A DNA stretch of 40,139 nucleotides from a virus (IMGVR_UViG_3300032322_001884:1-40139), one strand, 5' to 3'. Counted from the stretch's first letter, positions 1 to 8,404 are shown. The notes: generated by a model not told the origin, from the sequence alone. Numbers and translations: made by a program.

Positions 1-406
1 GACCAACAACAGTTCCTATCAATTCTCCTGGATTAAAATCAAATTCAAAATACAAATTACCATCTTCAATGTAACTATATGTTACAGATCTTCCAGTAGC
101 ACCTGTTGGTCCCTGAATTCCCTGTGAACCAGTAGGTCCAGTTGGACCTGTAGCACCCGTTACACCTGTACCACCTCCACCACTTCCACTTGAGGAAATG
201 GTAAACGTGTTTCCACTTTGCGTGATCGTTACATTGCTTCCTGAAATGATTCCTATTGCACCAGTAACACCATTAATAGAAATCACATATGGACCAACTA
301 ATCCTATGTTATAGGAAATCCAACCAGCACCATCCCATTTCCAGGTTTTTCCCCCGAATGTGTACAATTCATTTAATACAGGTGATGTTGGAAAATCTAA
401 TGGCAT
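1..406 (-). CDS. Collagen-like tail fibre protein, partial (C-terminus beyond window)
   Basis: Open frame from an ATG at 406 running off the left edge, so only the first 135 residues are visible. The N-terminus has the short motif DFPTSP...W.WDGAGW at residues 4-29, which recurs in many marine phage fibre proteins and in the neighbour at 1650-2219. Residues 75-80 are Gly/Ser-rich, then residues 81-105 form eight perfect Gly-X-Y triplets (GVT GAT GPT GPT GSQ GIQ GPT GAT), a collagen-like trimerising stretch. Residues 110-124 (SYIEDGNLYFEFD) begin a further beta-rich module. It follows the 415-1653 gene with an 8-base gap. The likely role is a trimeric fibre or fibre-associated protein of the virion. 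Function is inferred from composition and context; the distal receptor-binding part is not visible. Confidence 0.75.
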   Translation of the reverse strand, partial: MPLDFPTSPVLNELYTFGGKTWKWDGAGWISYNIGLVGPYVISINGVTGAIGIISGSNVTITQSGNTFTISSSGSGGGGTGVTGATGPTGPTGSQGIQGPTGATGRSVTYSYIEDGNLYFEFDFNPGELIGTVVG

Positions 407-414
407 ATTTTAAC

Positions 415-1653
415 TCATATAAGTTCAAACCATGAGAGATCAGTATAAACTCTTGCTCCATTATTCACTGGAGTTAATGTCAAAACAAATGTATCACTCA
501 CGCCCTTCTGAGTTCTACCCAATTGAAAATTGAATTCATTGACACTATTAATATCTAAACTTCCAGAACTACTAATATATCCACCAATAATATCAGTTCC
601 ACCAGATACAGCAGTTGCTGTAATATTGTATTCGACATTTCCATTAAAGTGCGTACTCCATGTTCCACCAGTCAATGTTGGATTCAATAAGATTCTATAT
701 TGAACTGTATCTGGGGCTGCTGGTGATGTTCGTTGTTCAAGAACTGCACTTACATTCGCAGGAATAACGACTGCATCTAATCTGTTGGATGGCAAACGCA
801 GAGCAATCATAGGAATTTGCACCCCTGCCGTCGTCAGCGTAGTTGCAGTAACTCCGCTATGAGTGACATTATATCTTCTGCTGAATCCTTCATACCCACC
901 ATCACTCATTACAGTTGAGCATATTTGTTTCATCGTACTAGACGATGCAGTTGTTGCTCCATTGAAAATTTCATATCTTATGGGAAGACATGCGGTGGTC
1001 ATGTATGTTGTTGAATGTATATTTTCGTTGTGAAAAGTATGTGCAATTATTGGTTTACCATCAACAATGAATCCTGTTCTGACATCTCCAACACCTAACC
1101 ACTCAATATCCATCCAGAAGATATTTCCCTTCGTAACATCTAAAAGTCTTCCAGATGCACCAGACCCATCAAATTTGTCTGTATTCCAATCTGATTGATT
1201 TACAGTTGTTATTGAATTTAAAGATCCACTTGCCAAGCATAAAGATAATGTAAGTCCATTTTGTTGAAGATAAATTCCATTATACGGAACACCAGATGTT
1301 GCTCCACCAGTAATGCCAAAATAACCAACTCTTTGAATTAATCCTTCTTTGGGCGTATTCAGTGCAAAGGTATTCAGAACCAACAATGATTTTCCTGGTT
1401 GATATGCAAATACTCTTTTTGTTTCTCTTGTTACTTTACATCCTAAAGTCGTTCCAACTACCAGATTTATGGCACTTTCGTTCAAAATATAATTTGCAGT
1501 TCCACCAGTAACACCAAAGGTATCCCATTTATCATTTGTTTGATATCTATGCTGAGAATCAAAAAGAGTAAATGGATTAGATACTCTAAGACGATTAAAT
1601 GCGTCAACAGAATTATCCTTAAAACCAACTTTATCGTTAAATAGATAACTCAT
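415..1653 (-). CDS. Putative virion structural protein (fibre/baseplate region)
   Basis: A 412-residue protein with no signal peptide or membrane segment, rich in Gly, Thr, Ser and Asn as expected for beta-structured virion proteins. The N-terminal part (VDAFNRLRVSNPFTLFDSQ, about residues 13-32) is a pattern I associate with structural proteins of marine myoviruses, but I cannot assign a T4 counterpart. I chose the ATG at 1653: its ATGA overlaps the stop of the preceding gene (1650) and it has GGAG seven bases upstream. An in-frame ATG at 1665 gives four extra residues and lacks such a site. It lies between two fibre-like genes in one apparent late unit started at 2226. The specific role (fibre, decoration or adhesin) is not resolved. 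Confidence 0.7.
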   Translation of the reverse strand: MSYLFNDKVGFKDNSVDAFNRLRVSNPFTLFDSQHRYQTNDKWDTFGVTGGTANYILNESAINLVVGTTLGCKVTRETKRVFAYQPGKSLLVLNTFALNTPKEGLIQRVGYFGITGGATSGVPYNGIYLQQNGLTLSLCLASGSLNSITTVNQSDWNTDKFDGSGASGRLLDVTKGNIFWMDIEWLGVGDVRTGFIVDGKPIIAHTFHNENIHSTTYMTTACLPIRYEIFNGATTASSSTMKQICSTVMSDGGYEGFSRRYNVTHSGVTATTLTTAGVQIPMIALRLPSNRLDAVVIPANVSAVLEQRTSPAAPDTVQYRILLNPTLTGGTWSTHFNGNVEYNITATAVSGGTDIIGGYISSSGSLDINSVNEFNFQLGRTQKGVSDTFVLTLTPVNNGARVYTDLSWFELI

Positions 1654-2219
1654 ATAATTCTCCATCCATTATTGTATATAAATTGCAGAGATGCGTTATT
1701 GATATTTATTGTTGCTGATGATTGTTTATCGATTGTATCAGATGCTGTAGCACCAGTTATAACGATGTATTTATAAGGATCTCCAGCATATCCAGACTCA
1801 TCTTTTACAACGATCATTCTTCCCGTTTCTGGATTTGAGGGAAGAACAATGCCAGCAGTTCCAGAATAACTAACCCCAATATAATAATCAGATATCGTGG
1901 CAGCATAGGTAGCACCAATGACTATATTTGTAGCCTGAATTACTGTTGATGATCCATCATTAGTAGGTTGTACCCATTGTGAACTATTTCCATCATTAAT
2001 GTAAATATATTCAACACCAGTATCAGAATCCATCCAACGAGTACCAAATGTAATACCAGTTGGTGGATTTTGCTGATAATAAAACGAGAATCCCACACCA
2101 CCAGTATCTCCCTCTGGACCAACTAATCTCTGCCAAGCATATCCATTATATGTCCATGACACATTTTCAAATGAAAATGTAGCACCAGTCATAGGATTTG
2201 CTGGAAAATTAAATGACAT
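1650..2219 (-). CDS. Short fibre-like virion protein with collagen-like linker
   Basis: A 189-residue protein. Residues 3-29 (FNFPANP...WTYNGYAW) match the N-terminal module of the partial fibre at 1-406. Residues 34-43 are a brief Gly-X-Y-like linker (GPEGDTGGVG). Residues 59-84 hold a module, G-RW-D--TG--Y-YI-D-N---WV, also found at the C-terminus of the protein at 21587-21904. The rest (about 95-189) is Thr/Ile/Val/Gly-rich and ends in NGWRII, typical of beta-structured tail proteins. The start is fixed by the conserved N-terminal motif. No Shine-Dalgarno sequence can exist upstream on its own transcript, because the late box at 2226-2233 ends 6 bases before the ATG. Likely a fibre or fibre-accessory protein; exact place in the virion unknown. 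Confidence 0.7.
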   Translation of the reverse strand: MSFNFPANPMTGATFSFENVSWTYNGYAWQRLVGPEGDTGGVGFSFYYQQNPPTGITFGTRWMDSDTGVEYIYINDGNSSQWVQPTNDGSSTVIQATNIVIGATYAATISDYYIGVSYSGTAGIVLPSNPETGRMIVVKDESGYAGDPYKYIVITGATASDTIDKQSSATININNASLQFIYNNGWRII

Positions 2220-2225
2220 TATGAA

Positions 2226-2233
2226 TATTTATA
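2226..2233 (-). promoter_or_regulatory. T4-type late promoter TATAAATA
   Basis: Exact TATAAATA on the minus strand between the terminator at 2238-2267 and the ATG at 2219. By T4 late promoter geometry (box at -13 to -6) transcription would start at about 2220, one base before the start codon, so the mRNA would be essentially leaderless. It would serve the fibre-like genes 1650-2219, 415-1653 and 1-406. Confidence 0.7.
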
Positions 2234-2237
2234 AAAG

Positions 2238-2267
2238 AAAAACCGTGGAATTTCTCCCACGGTTTTT
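2238..2267 (-). terminator. Rho-independent terminator after the 1271-residue gene
   Basis: Perfect 11-bp inverted repeat (2238-2248 with 2257-2267, 8-base loop). On the minus strand the GC part (CCGTGG/CCACGG) is followed by TTTTTCTTTT. It lies just after the stop of the 2292-6107 gene and directly before a late promoter, separating two late transcription units. Confidence 0.8.
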
Positions 2268-2291
2268 GTATTCAAGTTATTTTTTATTTAC

Positions 2292-5200
2292 TTATGTAGT
2301 AACTCCGCTTGCCCATAGTAGTGTTTGAGGTACTAATGGCATATGGAATACCAATGTCTGACCACGAATATATTTGTTATAGAATTGTTCATTTGCTCCA
2401 ACATCACTTTCAATTATACTGACTTTGATTTCGTCACTCTTTGGTAAATAATACTGAACATTATTCAGAGTAAAGAAATCGTTATAATTATAACGATCTA
2501 AATGATAAATGTAAGGTTCGTTTTGACCCAAATCATTTTGTATGAATGTAGTAAATGCATCGAAGCCTTTTGCATTTTCATATTCATAAAAATTATTATG
2601 CCATACTCTGAAGTGATTATATGCTAATCTACGATAGTCATTAGAAGACCCACTACTATTAAACTGGTATGTTAAATAACCATTACTATTAGAAGCATTG
2701 TTTGTCTTAATCAGATCTATTTTATAAAGCTTAACAATATCATTATTATTCCAACCACTATAATTAGTATTATTAAATGGTGCTACTGTGATTCCGATTG
2801 GTGAAGGAACATTTACAGGATAATATTGTTGTGGTGTTACTTCCTTATTCACCAAATATCTGAAGAATATTAATTTATCATCAGTATTTGAAGTATAATT
2901 AGGTGTTAACGATCCGTTATGTAGATTTGGAATGGTGAATGTTAGTTCATTTCCGCTAATAGCATATTCAGAAACCTGAACCCAATTACTGTACTTATAT
3001 TCTTCCGCCATATCAGTATTAGCACTACCTATGGTTACACCTGAGATACAATACCATAAATCGTTATTTTCTACTTGAGTATCTATTGGTAATACAAGTG
3101 TCACTTCATTTTGATTCAGTGTATTTGTTCTCTTCAATGAAGCCATACCATTAGTAGAAACTAACTTGCTAGTTTCTGTAAAGTTCGGCAGAATACCAGC
3201 CGCTCCAGCCATTGCAAATCTATCTGAAACAAATGTTGCTTTTATGATTGTAGAATTTGCTGCTGCTTCTTGGAACGAAGGAAGTTCTTTGACATATTTT
3301 GTAGATTTTGTTACTTCACTCAAAGCAAATTGATTTCTAGTTTGTCCAAAATCTATCATTGCAACTTGATCTATAAATTCACTAGCTGGATCTGTACTTC
3401 TTTCCTCTGAGATAATTAGTCTATTAGACAAGAATGGACCATACTTTAATTTCAATGAGTCCATGAGATTATATAAACCTGGTTGTGCCTTATCAATAAA
3501 CAACTTATCATCAATTATAGCATAAATTCTAAGTGGAGTTATAGGTTCTGTATAAGTAGCACCAAAACCTGTATAGGTAATACCACTACCACCAAATACT
3601 TTATAAGAATCTATTTGTCGTGGAATAAATTCTAGTGTAATACCATCTAACGAGAAAGCTGGATCATTATCTGATTGCCCAGAAAGTCCTGTTATATTTG
3701 TTGGGAAGAATTGATCTCCAGTAAGACCAAGACCAGAACTAACCATTAATCCACCCAATATATTTTTTTTGTCAAATATTTCACCAACATAAGCACTTCC
3801 AATTACTTTTTGTAGCTTCTGCGTAGAAGTCAATTCATTGCTAAAATATTGATATTTAACATAATCTATTAAAAATTGATCTTGTGTAATTCCTAACCAA
3901 TCCTGCAAAGCAGCATGTTTCATTACAGTTTCATCTGAAATATTATTATATGCTCTAGTTACATAAACTGGTTGTAGTTGGCCACCGAATAAAGTAGTAC
4001 CGAAAGATTTCAAATTATCAAACCAACAACCAGCACTGAACGAATATGATGACGCTGTTGGTTCCATTGGATAAATTTCAAATACAGAAGTATTATCAAT
4101 TACTCCATTCTGGAAATCTCTATCTAAAGTAAAATTAGCATATCTTAATGTAGCTAATCCACTATAGGCTGCCAATTCATCCTCTTCAACATCGTCTCTT
4201 GCGACTTCATTGCGTTCAGCAAAAACATTATCTGCTTCAATAATTGTATAAACGGTTGGGCCAGATCCAGCACCAGAAACTATTCTAAGTTTAGCACCTC
4301 TAAAGTTTGAAGATAGAAAGCCCCAATATGCTTCAACGTCAGCATCAGTCGTAAAACATCTATTTATTAAATTATTATTTGAATCAGTCACGGGAGGTAA
4401 TTTAGCTGGTAGTGGTTTTTGTGATTTTGGTCCAAGCGCATTCAATCTAGAAACATAATTTCTATCAGCAACAACAACAGCAAATGACCCGAATACTTCT
4501 TGTCCACCCAACCTAATATTATTAATAGTATAACCATAAGAACCAGAAATACCACTAATTTTATATAACCAACCTCTATCTTTAGCCGATGGGTGCAAAC
4601 TTGGGGATGTTAGACCGTGATATAAAGTTAGTCCTGGATCAGTTACCTTACCACCAGTAAAACCTTGAAAATCTACTACAGAAGAACCAAACAACTTAGT
4701 TCGCTGCAAATAATCTTGACATGTTAAAGCCTTATAATAATAATCTAACGGCATTAATTTTGTTGCATTTGCAATACTTAGGCTTCCAGTTAATCCCTCG
4801 GATAATCTATTCAAAAGTTGTGTGTTTGTGTGGAAGTTTGTTATATCACTTCTATTATAGAGCCAACCCAATAAAATATTCCACGGTCTATTTTTACATG
4901 TTTGGTGTCCACCGTTACCTGAGACAATACCACCAGCATTAATTAGACCCCAAGAATCTATAGCAAATTGAGTTATTTTATCTAATGCTTTCTTACGATT
5001 TTCTTTAGTTACCCAGCCAGCAAAAGCAGCTTGAGCCATTTTATCCATTACTTTGGCTGAATATCCACCATAAGTTGATTTACCAAGATCATTTACATCA
5101 TCATTATGTAAATCATGCATAGGACCAACAGCTTCGTATATTGTACCGCTAAAATACGGCATATACGAAGAATTCCATTTTGTATTAACAAAATTATTCC

Positions 5201-6107
5201 ACTGTTGTATTTCTACTTGAATTTGTTCTGAACTCGGAGCTATATCTAGACCTTTTATATTTTTTCCAGACAATGGAATCAAGTGATTATCTGGTCTATT
5301 TACCATATCATGTCTATAAAATATTGGACGATTTGTTAAAGATGCACCATTCCAGAAAACTGGTGGTCTATAGCAATCAGCATATGTTGGTGGTGTGGAT
5401 AGAGTAGTTAAGATACCATATCTTTCCATCATACATTTAGTTGCGTCTGGTTCTGTCCAAGAAATATAAACATTTATTCCCTGGGGTTTAATCATTTTTG
5501 TCCAATCTCCGTTGAAACTAGACTTACCAGTTACTAAAACATCACCAGGAACTAATTTAGTAGGCAAGAATTGGAAACCACTAAAAGAATTATTAGGAAC
5601 ATATCCATTGTGGTTTGGGTTGAATGGTTTATTTCTCTCTATGGAACCACTCGCTGCTCTTTCATCATAATTCCAATTATAGTATGTAGCTCCGACCCAA
5701 TTAAATTCTCTTTGTTCATACCAAGGAGTTGGATTTTTCATAAATCCGTTGATCCAGAAGGTGAACCCATCTCCATTAGCCGCTTGTGTTTCGGCTGAAG
5801 TAAAACCTTTCACCAATGCTGGGCATGAGAATGTACCTCGGCTATCAGTATAACTCATAGCCTGAACAGTAACACCACCAGCTGGAATAACGATAAAAGG
5901 TTCACCAGAAATAAATCTACCAGTTGTGACACCTTGACTTAGTGTCCAACTAAACCCATTATAGGTAATTACATTAGACGTTGTTAAAAGAGGTGGTGTT
6001 ATGGCATCAGAGCCATAAAAAGTCATTCCTAGATAAGCATTGACTTTACCAGATACAACATTCGCGCCTTTGCCTGTGGTTGGTGGTGGGGGGGGGGGTG
6101 CTGCCAT
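2292..6107 (-). CDS. Large virion protein, candidate tail spike/adhesin (1271 aa)
   Basis: The largest protein of the window. It starts MAAPPPPPPTTG, encoded partly by an 11-base C run, and has a Shine-Dalgarno GGAA 10 bases upstream. I see no signal peptide or membrane helix. Residues about 345-440 form an amphipathic helical segment with the pattern AFAGWVTKENRKKALDKI, then WGLINAGGIVSGNGGHQTCKN and WNILLGWLY. This looks like the alpha/alpha-toroid repeats of some polysaccharide lyases and glycoside hydrolases, but I cannot confirm a catalytic site. The rest is Gly/Asn/Thr/Ser-rich and beta-like. It is the last gene of a late unit (promoter 7155) behind three small paralogous virion proteins, and is followed by a strong terminator. 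A receptor-binding or glycan-degrading tail protein is my best inference; a baseplate or other large structural protein is possible. Confidence 0.65.
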   Translation of the reverse strand: MAAPPPPPPTTGKGANVVSGKVNAYLGMTFYGSDAITPPLLTTSNVITYNGFSWTLSQGVTTGRFISGEPFIVIPAGGVTVQAMSYTDSRGTFSCPALVKGFTSAETQAANGDGFTFWINGFMKNPTPWYEQREFNWVGATYYNWNYDERAASGSIERNKPFNPNHNGYVPNNSFSGFQFLPTKLVPGDVLVTGKSSFNGDWTKMIKPQGINVYISWTEPDATKCMMERYGILTTLSTPPTYADCYRPPVFWNGASLTNRPIFYRHDMVNRPDNHLIPLSGKNIKGLDIAPSSEQIQVEIQQWNNFVNTKWNSSYMPYFSGTIYEAVGPMHDLHNDDVNDLGKSTYGGYSAKVMDKMAQAAFAGWVTKENRKKALDKITQFAIDSWGLINAGGIVSGNGGHQTCKNRPWNILLGWLYNRSDITNFHTNTQLLNRLSEGLTGSLSIANATKLMPLDYYYKALTCQDYLQRTKLFGSSVVDFQGFTGGKVTDPGLTLYHGLTSPSLHPSAKDRGWLYKISGISGSYGYTINNIRLGGQEVFGSFAVVVADRNYVSRLNALGPKSQKPLPAKLPPVTDSNNNLINRCFTTDADVEAYWGFLSSNFRGAKLRIVSGAGSGPTVYTIIEADNVFAERNEVARDDVEEDELAAYSGLATLRYANFTLDRDFQNGVIDNTSVFEIYPMEPTASSYSFSAGCWFDNLKSFGTTLFGGQLQPVYVTRAYNNISDETVMKHAALQDWLGITQDQFLIDYVKYQYFSNELTSTQKLQKVIGSAYVGEIFDKKNILGGLMVSSGLGLTGDQFFPTNITGLSGQSDNDPAFSLDGITLEFIPRQIDSYKVFGGSGITYTGFGATYTEPITPLRIYAIIDDKLFIDKAQPGLYNLMDSLKLKYGPFLSNRLIISEERSTDPASEFIDQVAMIDFGQTRNQFALSEVTKSTKYVKELPSFQEAAANSTIIKATFVSDRFAMAGAAGILPNFTETSKLVSTNGMASLKRTNTLNQNEVTLVLPIDTQVENNDLWYCISGVTIGSANTDMAEEYKYSNWVQVSEYAISGNELTFTIPNLHNGSLTPNYTSNTDDKLIFFRYLVNKEVTPQQYYPVNVPSPIGITVAPFNNTNYSGWNNNDIVKLYKIDLIKTNNASNSNGYLTYQFNSSGSSNDYRRLAYNHFRVWHNNFYEYENAKGFDAFTTFIQNDLGQNEPYIYHLDRYNYNDFFTLNNVQYYLPKSDEIKVSIIESDVGANEQFYNKYIRGQTLVFHMPLVPQTLLWASGVTT
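6088..6098. repeat. 11-base G/C homopolymer at the start of the large virion gene
   Basis: Eleven consecutive G on the plus strand (C on the coding strand), beginning nine bases into the 2292-6107 gene and encoding most of a six-proline run. No comparable GC homopolymer occurs elsewhere in this AT-rich window. A change of one base would shift the frame after four to six codons. Confidence 0.9.
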
Positions 6108-6117
6108 TTATTTTTCC

Positions 6118-6435
6118 TTAGTTTGCAACGATACCAATAGTGGAACCTAATACTGTGTTTGTCTTGATTTGAATATTACCAATATTTGATAAATTTATAA
6201 AAATACTTTCATCTGGGATAAGATTAATTTCTCTTTGTCTATTTTTTGCTGTACTATTATAAATCGTAATATTACCGAAACCATAATTTCTTAATAAAAC
6301 ACCATTTTTTAAATTTGCGGTAGAAATCCCACTCACAATATCGGTAATACTAGTATAATTTATATTAGTAATAGCAACGGTAGCCATTACAATTGGATTA
6401 TGAATTGGATCGATTAAAATTGAATTTCTAGACAT
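6118..6435 (-). CDS. Small virion-type protein, third member of a tandem paralogous trio
   Basis: A 105-residue protein with no membrane segment, beta-rich composition and many Ile/Asn. It shares the layout of the two genes upstream: residues about 43-54 NGVLLRNYGFGN, then a Tyr/Lys/Asn strand, a L-P-DESIFI element, a short -I-IK- strand and a C-terminus -VAN. The start ATG directly follows the stop of the 6436-6780 gene (TAAATG) with AGGAT upstream, implying translational coupling. It precedes the 1271-residue gene by 10 bases. Small beta-sandwich decoration or fibre-base proteins are plausible, but I recognise no named family. It is the most diverged of the three. Confidence 0.7.
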   Translation of the reverse strand: MSRNSILIDPIHNPIVMATVAITNINYTSITDIVSGISTANLKNGVLLRNYGFGNITIYNSTAKNRQREINLIPDESIFINLSNIGNIQIKTNTVLGSTIGIVAN

Positions 6436-6780
6436 TTAGTATCCTATTACTTCTACATTTAGAGTAGTAGATGGTGCTCTTTTGACTTGTATTTTTGAGT
6501 AGTCTTTACACTCCAAAAATATACTTTCTCCAGAATTTAATAAAAATCCATCATTGGCTCCATGATTTAAATCTGAATATTTAACATAAAAATATGGAGC
6601 GGAACCATATGATATATTTTTAATCAAAAATCCATACTGAGGTGTTATTTGTTCATTTAATACTGTATTTGTACCAATATGAACAAAGCTATCAGCCTCA
6701 GATGTCAAAGTATTTGAGAAAAATACCTTTGGGTTTAAATTTCGTATTATATTTTCTATTCTTCTTGGGCCAATAGGCAT
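6436..6780 (-). CDS. Small virion-type protein, second member of the trio
   Basis: A 114-residue protein. The C-terminal two thirds carries the shared pattern: GFLIKNISYG, then FYVKYSDLNHGANDGFLL, then GESIFLECKDYSKIQVKR and a final -VIGY. The element KYxxLxHGANxGFxL is nearly identical in the gene at 6789-7133, so these two arose by duplication. The N-terminus (MPIGPRRIENIIRNLNP) is unlike the other two. The Shine-Dalgarno sequence GAGGT lies 6 bases before the ATG; it sits 8 bases downstream of the preceding gene in the same late unit. No enzyme motif is visible; a structural role is inferred from neighbours and late promoter. Confidence 0.7.
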   Translation of the reverse strand: MPIGPRRIENIIRNLNPKVFFSNTLTSEADSFVHIGTNTVLNEQITPQYGFLIKNISYGSAPYFYVKYSDLNHGANDGFLLNSGESIFLECKDYSKIQVKRAPSTTLNVEVIGY

Positions 6781-6788
6781 GTTTTACC

Positions 6789-7133
6789 TCAGTTTGCGTA
6801 TACGCTAAATGTAATTCCTGCTGAAGTGGCGATATTCTTAACGAGAATACTCGAAAGGCTGTTGGTTTCAATTAAAACTTGATCTAATTCAGTAAGTCTA
6901 AAACCAGTATTTGCACCGTGATCTAGGGTAGTATACTTAACAGCGATTGGGTTTGGTCCAATATTTTTAACAAGAACACCATCATTTAGAGTGACATCAG
7001 AGGCAGTTGAGCCAGCCCCTGATACGTGAGCATTAATTTCTGTAAATGTATTCGCTGTTGCTCCTATATGACCAACAGTAAACATGGCTTTTGGATTTGT
7101 GATTTGTACTTCTGCTGGAAATGTTCTAGACAT
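6789..7133 (-). CDS. Small virion-type protein, first member of the trio
   Basis: A 114-residue, Thr/Ala/Val-rich protein, first gene after the late promoter at 7155-7162 with a strong AGGAGAAAAT ribosome binding site. Residues about 50-80 read NDGVLVKNIGPNPIAVKY and then LDHGANTGFRL, followed by LDQVLIETNSLSSILVKN and a C-terminal SVYAN, the pattern that defines the trio. No signal peptide. The composition and the spacing of hydrophobic residues suggest a small beta-barrel or sandwich. It probably ends up in the virion in many copies, since it has the best late promoter and ribosome site of this region, but this is inference. No family name is assigned. Confidence 0.72.
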   Translation of the reverse strand: MSRTFPAEVQITNPKAMFTVGHIGATANTFTEINAHVSGAGSTASDVTLNDGVLVKNIGPNPIAVKYTTLDHGANTGFRLTELDQVLIETNSLSSILVKNIATSAGITFSVYAN

Positions 7134-7154
7134 ATTTTCTCCTATAATATATTA

Positions 7155-7162
7155 TATTTATG
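7155..7162 (-). promoter_or_regulatory. T4-type late promoter CATAAATA
   Basis: CATAAATA on the minus strand, directly downstream of a terminator and 21 bases before the ATG at 7133. The expected start at about 7149 gives a leader of about 16 bases containing AGGAGAAAAT. It should drive the small paralog trio and the 1271-residue gene. Confidence 0.75.
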
Positions 7163-7186
7163 AAAAAATCCCCCTCAACGGGGGAT
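7163..7186 (-). terminator. Rho-independent terminator after the GT2-TPR gene
   Basis: Perfect 7-bp stem ATCCCCC/GGGGGAT (7168-7174 with 7180-7186, 5-base loop) followed on the minus strand by a T run at 7168-7163. It lies 6 bases after the stop of the 7193-8386 gene and abuts the late promoter at 7155-7162. Confidence 0.85.
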
Positions 7187-7192
7187 CGAAAA

Positions 7193-8386
7193 TTATTTCC
7201 TTTTTTCTTTATATTTTTTCTTTTTTTCTACTTTTTCTGGAATGTTTTTACTATTTTGATATTCATGTGCCTCTTTTTGCATTTGAGCCAATATTTGTTC
7301 ATATTGTCTTAAATTTCCATGAACTCTCTCCAATTCTGCTTGTGGAACTCGATTTTCCTTTAGCAATTTCATACAGGCCGCGTGACCAACCAGCGGTTGT
7401 CCTGCATAAAATGCTGTAGAAGCCACTTCATCCAAAATACCGAACTTGTAAATTATGTCTGGAACAAAGAGAATATCATTTGCTGGATATGGTACTTCTG
7501 CTGCCATTTTAGCAAACATATAAGCCAAGGCTGGTTTATTGAATTTCATTCTATAAATCTGGGCAATATGGAAAAGTGGCTCCGCGCGAATTGGTCTATA
7601 ATTGTATGCTTCCATGAATGCCTGTTGAATTTCTATCCATTCACGGTTCATCATACTCTTACAAATAGCAATACGATATAATGAATAATAAACCTCTTCT
7701 TGCCAACCACCCATATCGACACGTTTCATGTAGGCAGCTTCTGCCTTTTCCCATTGCTGAGAATCAAAATAAGATTGTGCTAAGTAGAACTGATATCGAA
7801 TATTTCCAGGTTCTGTTTCAAGAGCCTTTTCTAAAAGTTCTGCATCTTTAGAATATTTTTCTGTTGGAGTGATATTAAGATTTCTAGCACCCATCGTTCT
7901 TGCCACAACTCTATAATTACCATCTAACTTTGTAACTACTGGATTTGGTTTTTCACATTGAGCGTATTCATGAAGAACACCAATATATTTCCAATTAGAT
8001 TCTACCTTATAGATTTGTGTTCTCCACCAAGAAAATTCTTCTCTTCCCATTCGAAGAATATAACCATCTACATTTGAATCTGGTTTAAAATTTAAAGAGC
8101 CAACCAGATAATCGTCAGCATCAATCATGAACGCATATTCTGCTTTTCCTTTACACAAATCTAATGCTTCTGATCTGTTGTGACCAAATGATACCCATGG
8201 TCTTTCATGGAGTTCACCTGGAATATTTTTTTCTTTGAAAAAATTTGTTATAATTTCTTTTGTATTATCTGTGGAACCTGTATCCACGATAATCCAATAG
8301 TCAATCTCTTTATACACTGAATTTAAACATTCAAGAATAATATGAGATTCATTTTTCACGATCATTGAGAGGCATAATTTGTACAT
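7193..8386 (-). CDS. Family 2 glycosyltransferase with C-terminal TPR-like repeats
   Basis: A 397-residue protein. The N-terminal GT-A domain starts LCLSMIVKNES, has DTGSTDNT at residues 35-42 (nucleotide-sugar binding) and a metal-binding DADD at 89-92, placing it in the GT2 superfamily. Residues about 180-290 contain helical pairs of TPR type (for example EPGNIRYQFYLAQSYFDSQQ, WEKAEAAYMK). The C-terminus is a charged, lysine-rich tail (VEKKKKYKEKRK). This two-domain layout is common in GT2 enzymes of phages and bacteria. It ends the glycan island but has its own late box (8405-8412) and terminator, so it can be made independently and late. The substrate is unknown; host glycan or virion protein are both possible. 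Confidence 0.85.
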   Translation of the reverse strand: MYKLCLSMIVKNESHIILECLNSVYKEIDYWIIVDTGSTDNTKEIITNFFKEKNIPGELHERPWVSFGHNRSEALDLCKGKAEYAFMIDADDYLVGSLNFKPDSNVDGYILRMGREEFSWWRTQIYKVESNWKYIGVLHEYAQCEKPNPVVTKLDGNYRVVARTMGARNLNITPTEKYSKDAELLEKALETEPGNIRYQFYLAQSYFDSQQWEKAEAAYMKRVDMGGWQEEVYYSLYRIAICKSMMNREWIEIQQAFMEAYNYRPIRAEPLFHIAQIYRMKFNKPALAYMFAKMAAEVPYPANDILFVPDIIYKFGILDEVASTAFYAGQPLVGHAACMKLLKENRVPQAELERVHGNLRQYEQILAQMQKEAHEYQNSKNIPEKVEKKKKYKEKRK

Positions 8387-8404
8387 TATAAATTCCTTTT
8401 ATCT

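Noticed and set aside
7084-7419. Plus-strand open frames here and elsewhere (for example 4721-4942, 9392-9769, 20452-20724, 25849-26244)
   Set aside because: They lie inside well-supported minus-strand genes, have no ribosome sites or recognisable products, and are expected as shadow frames in AT-rich coding DNA.
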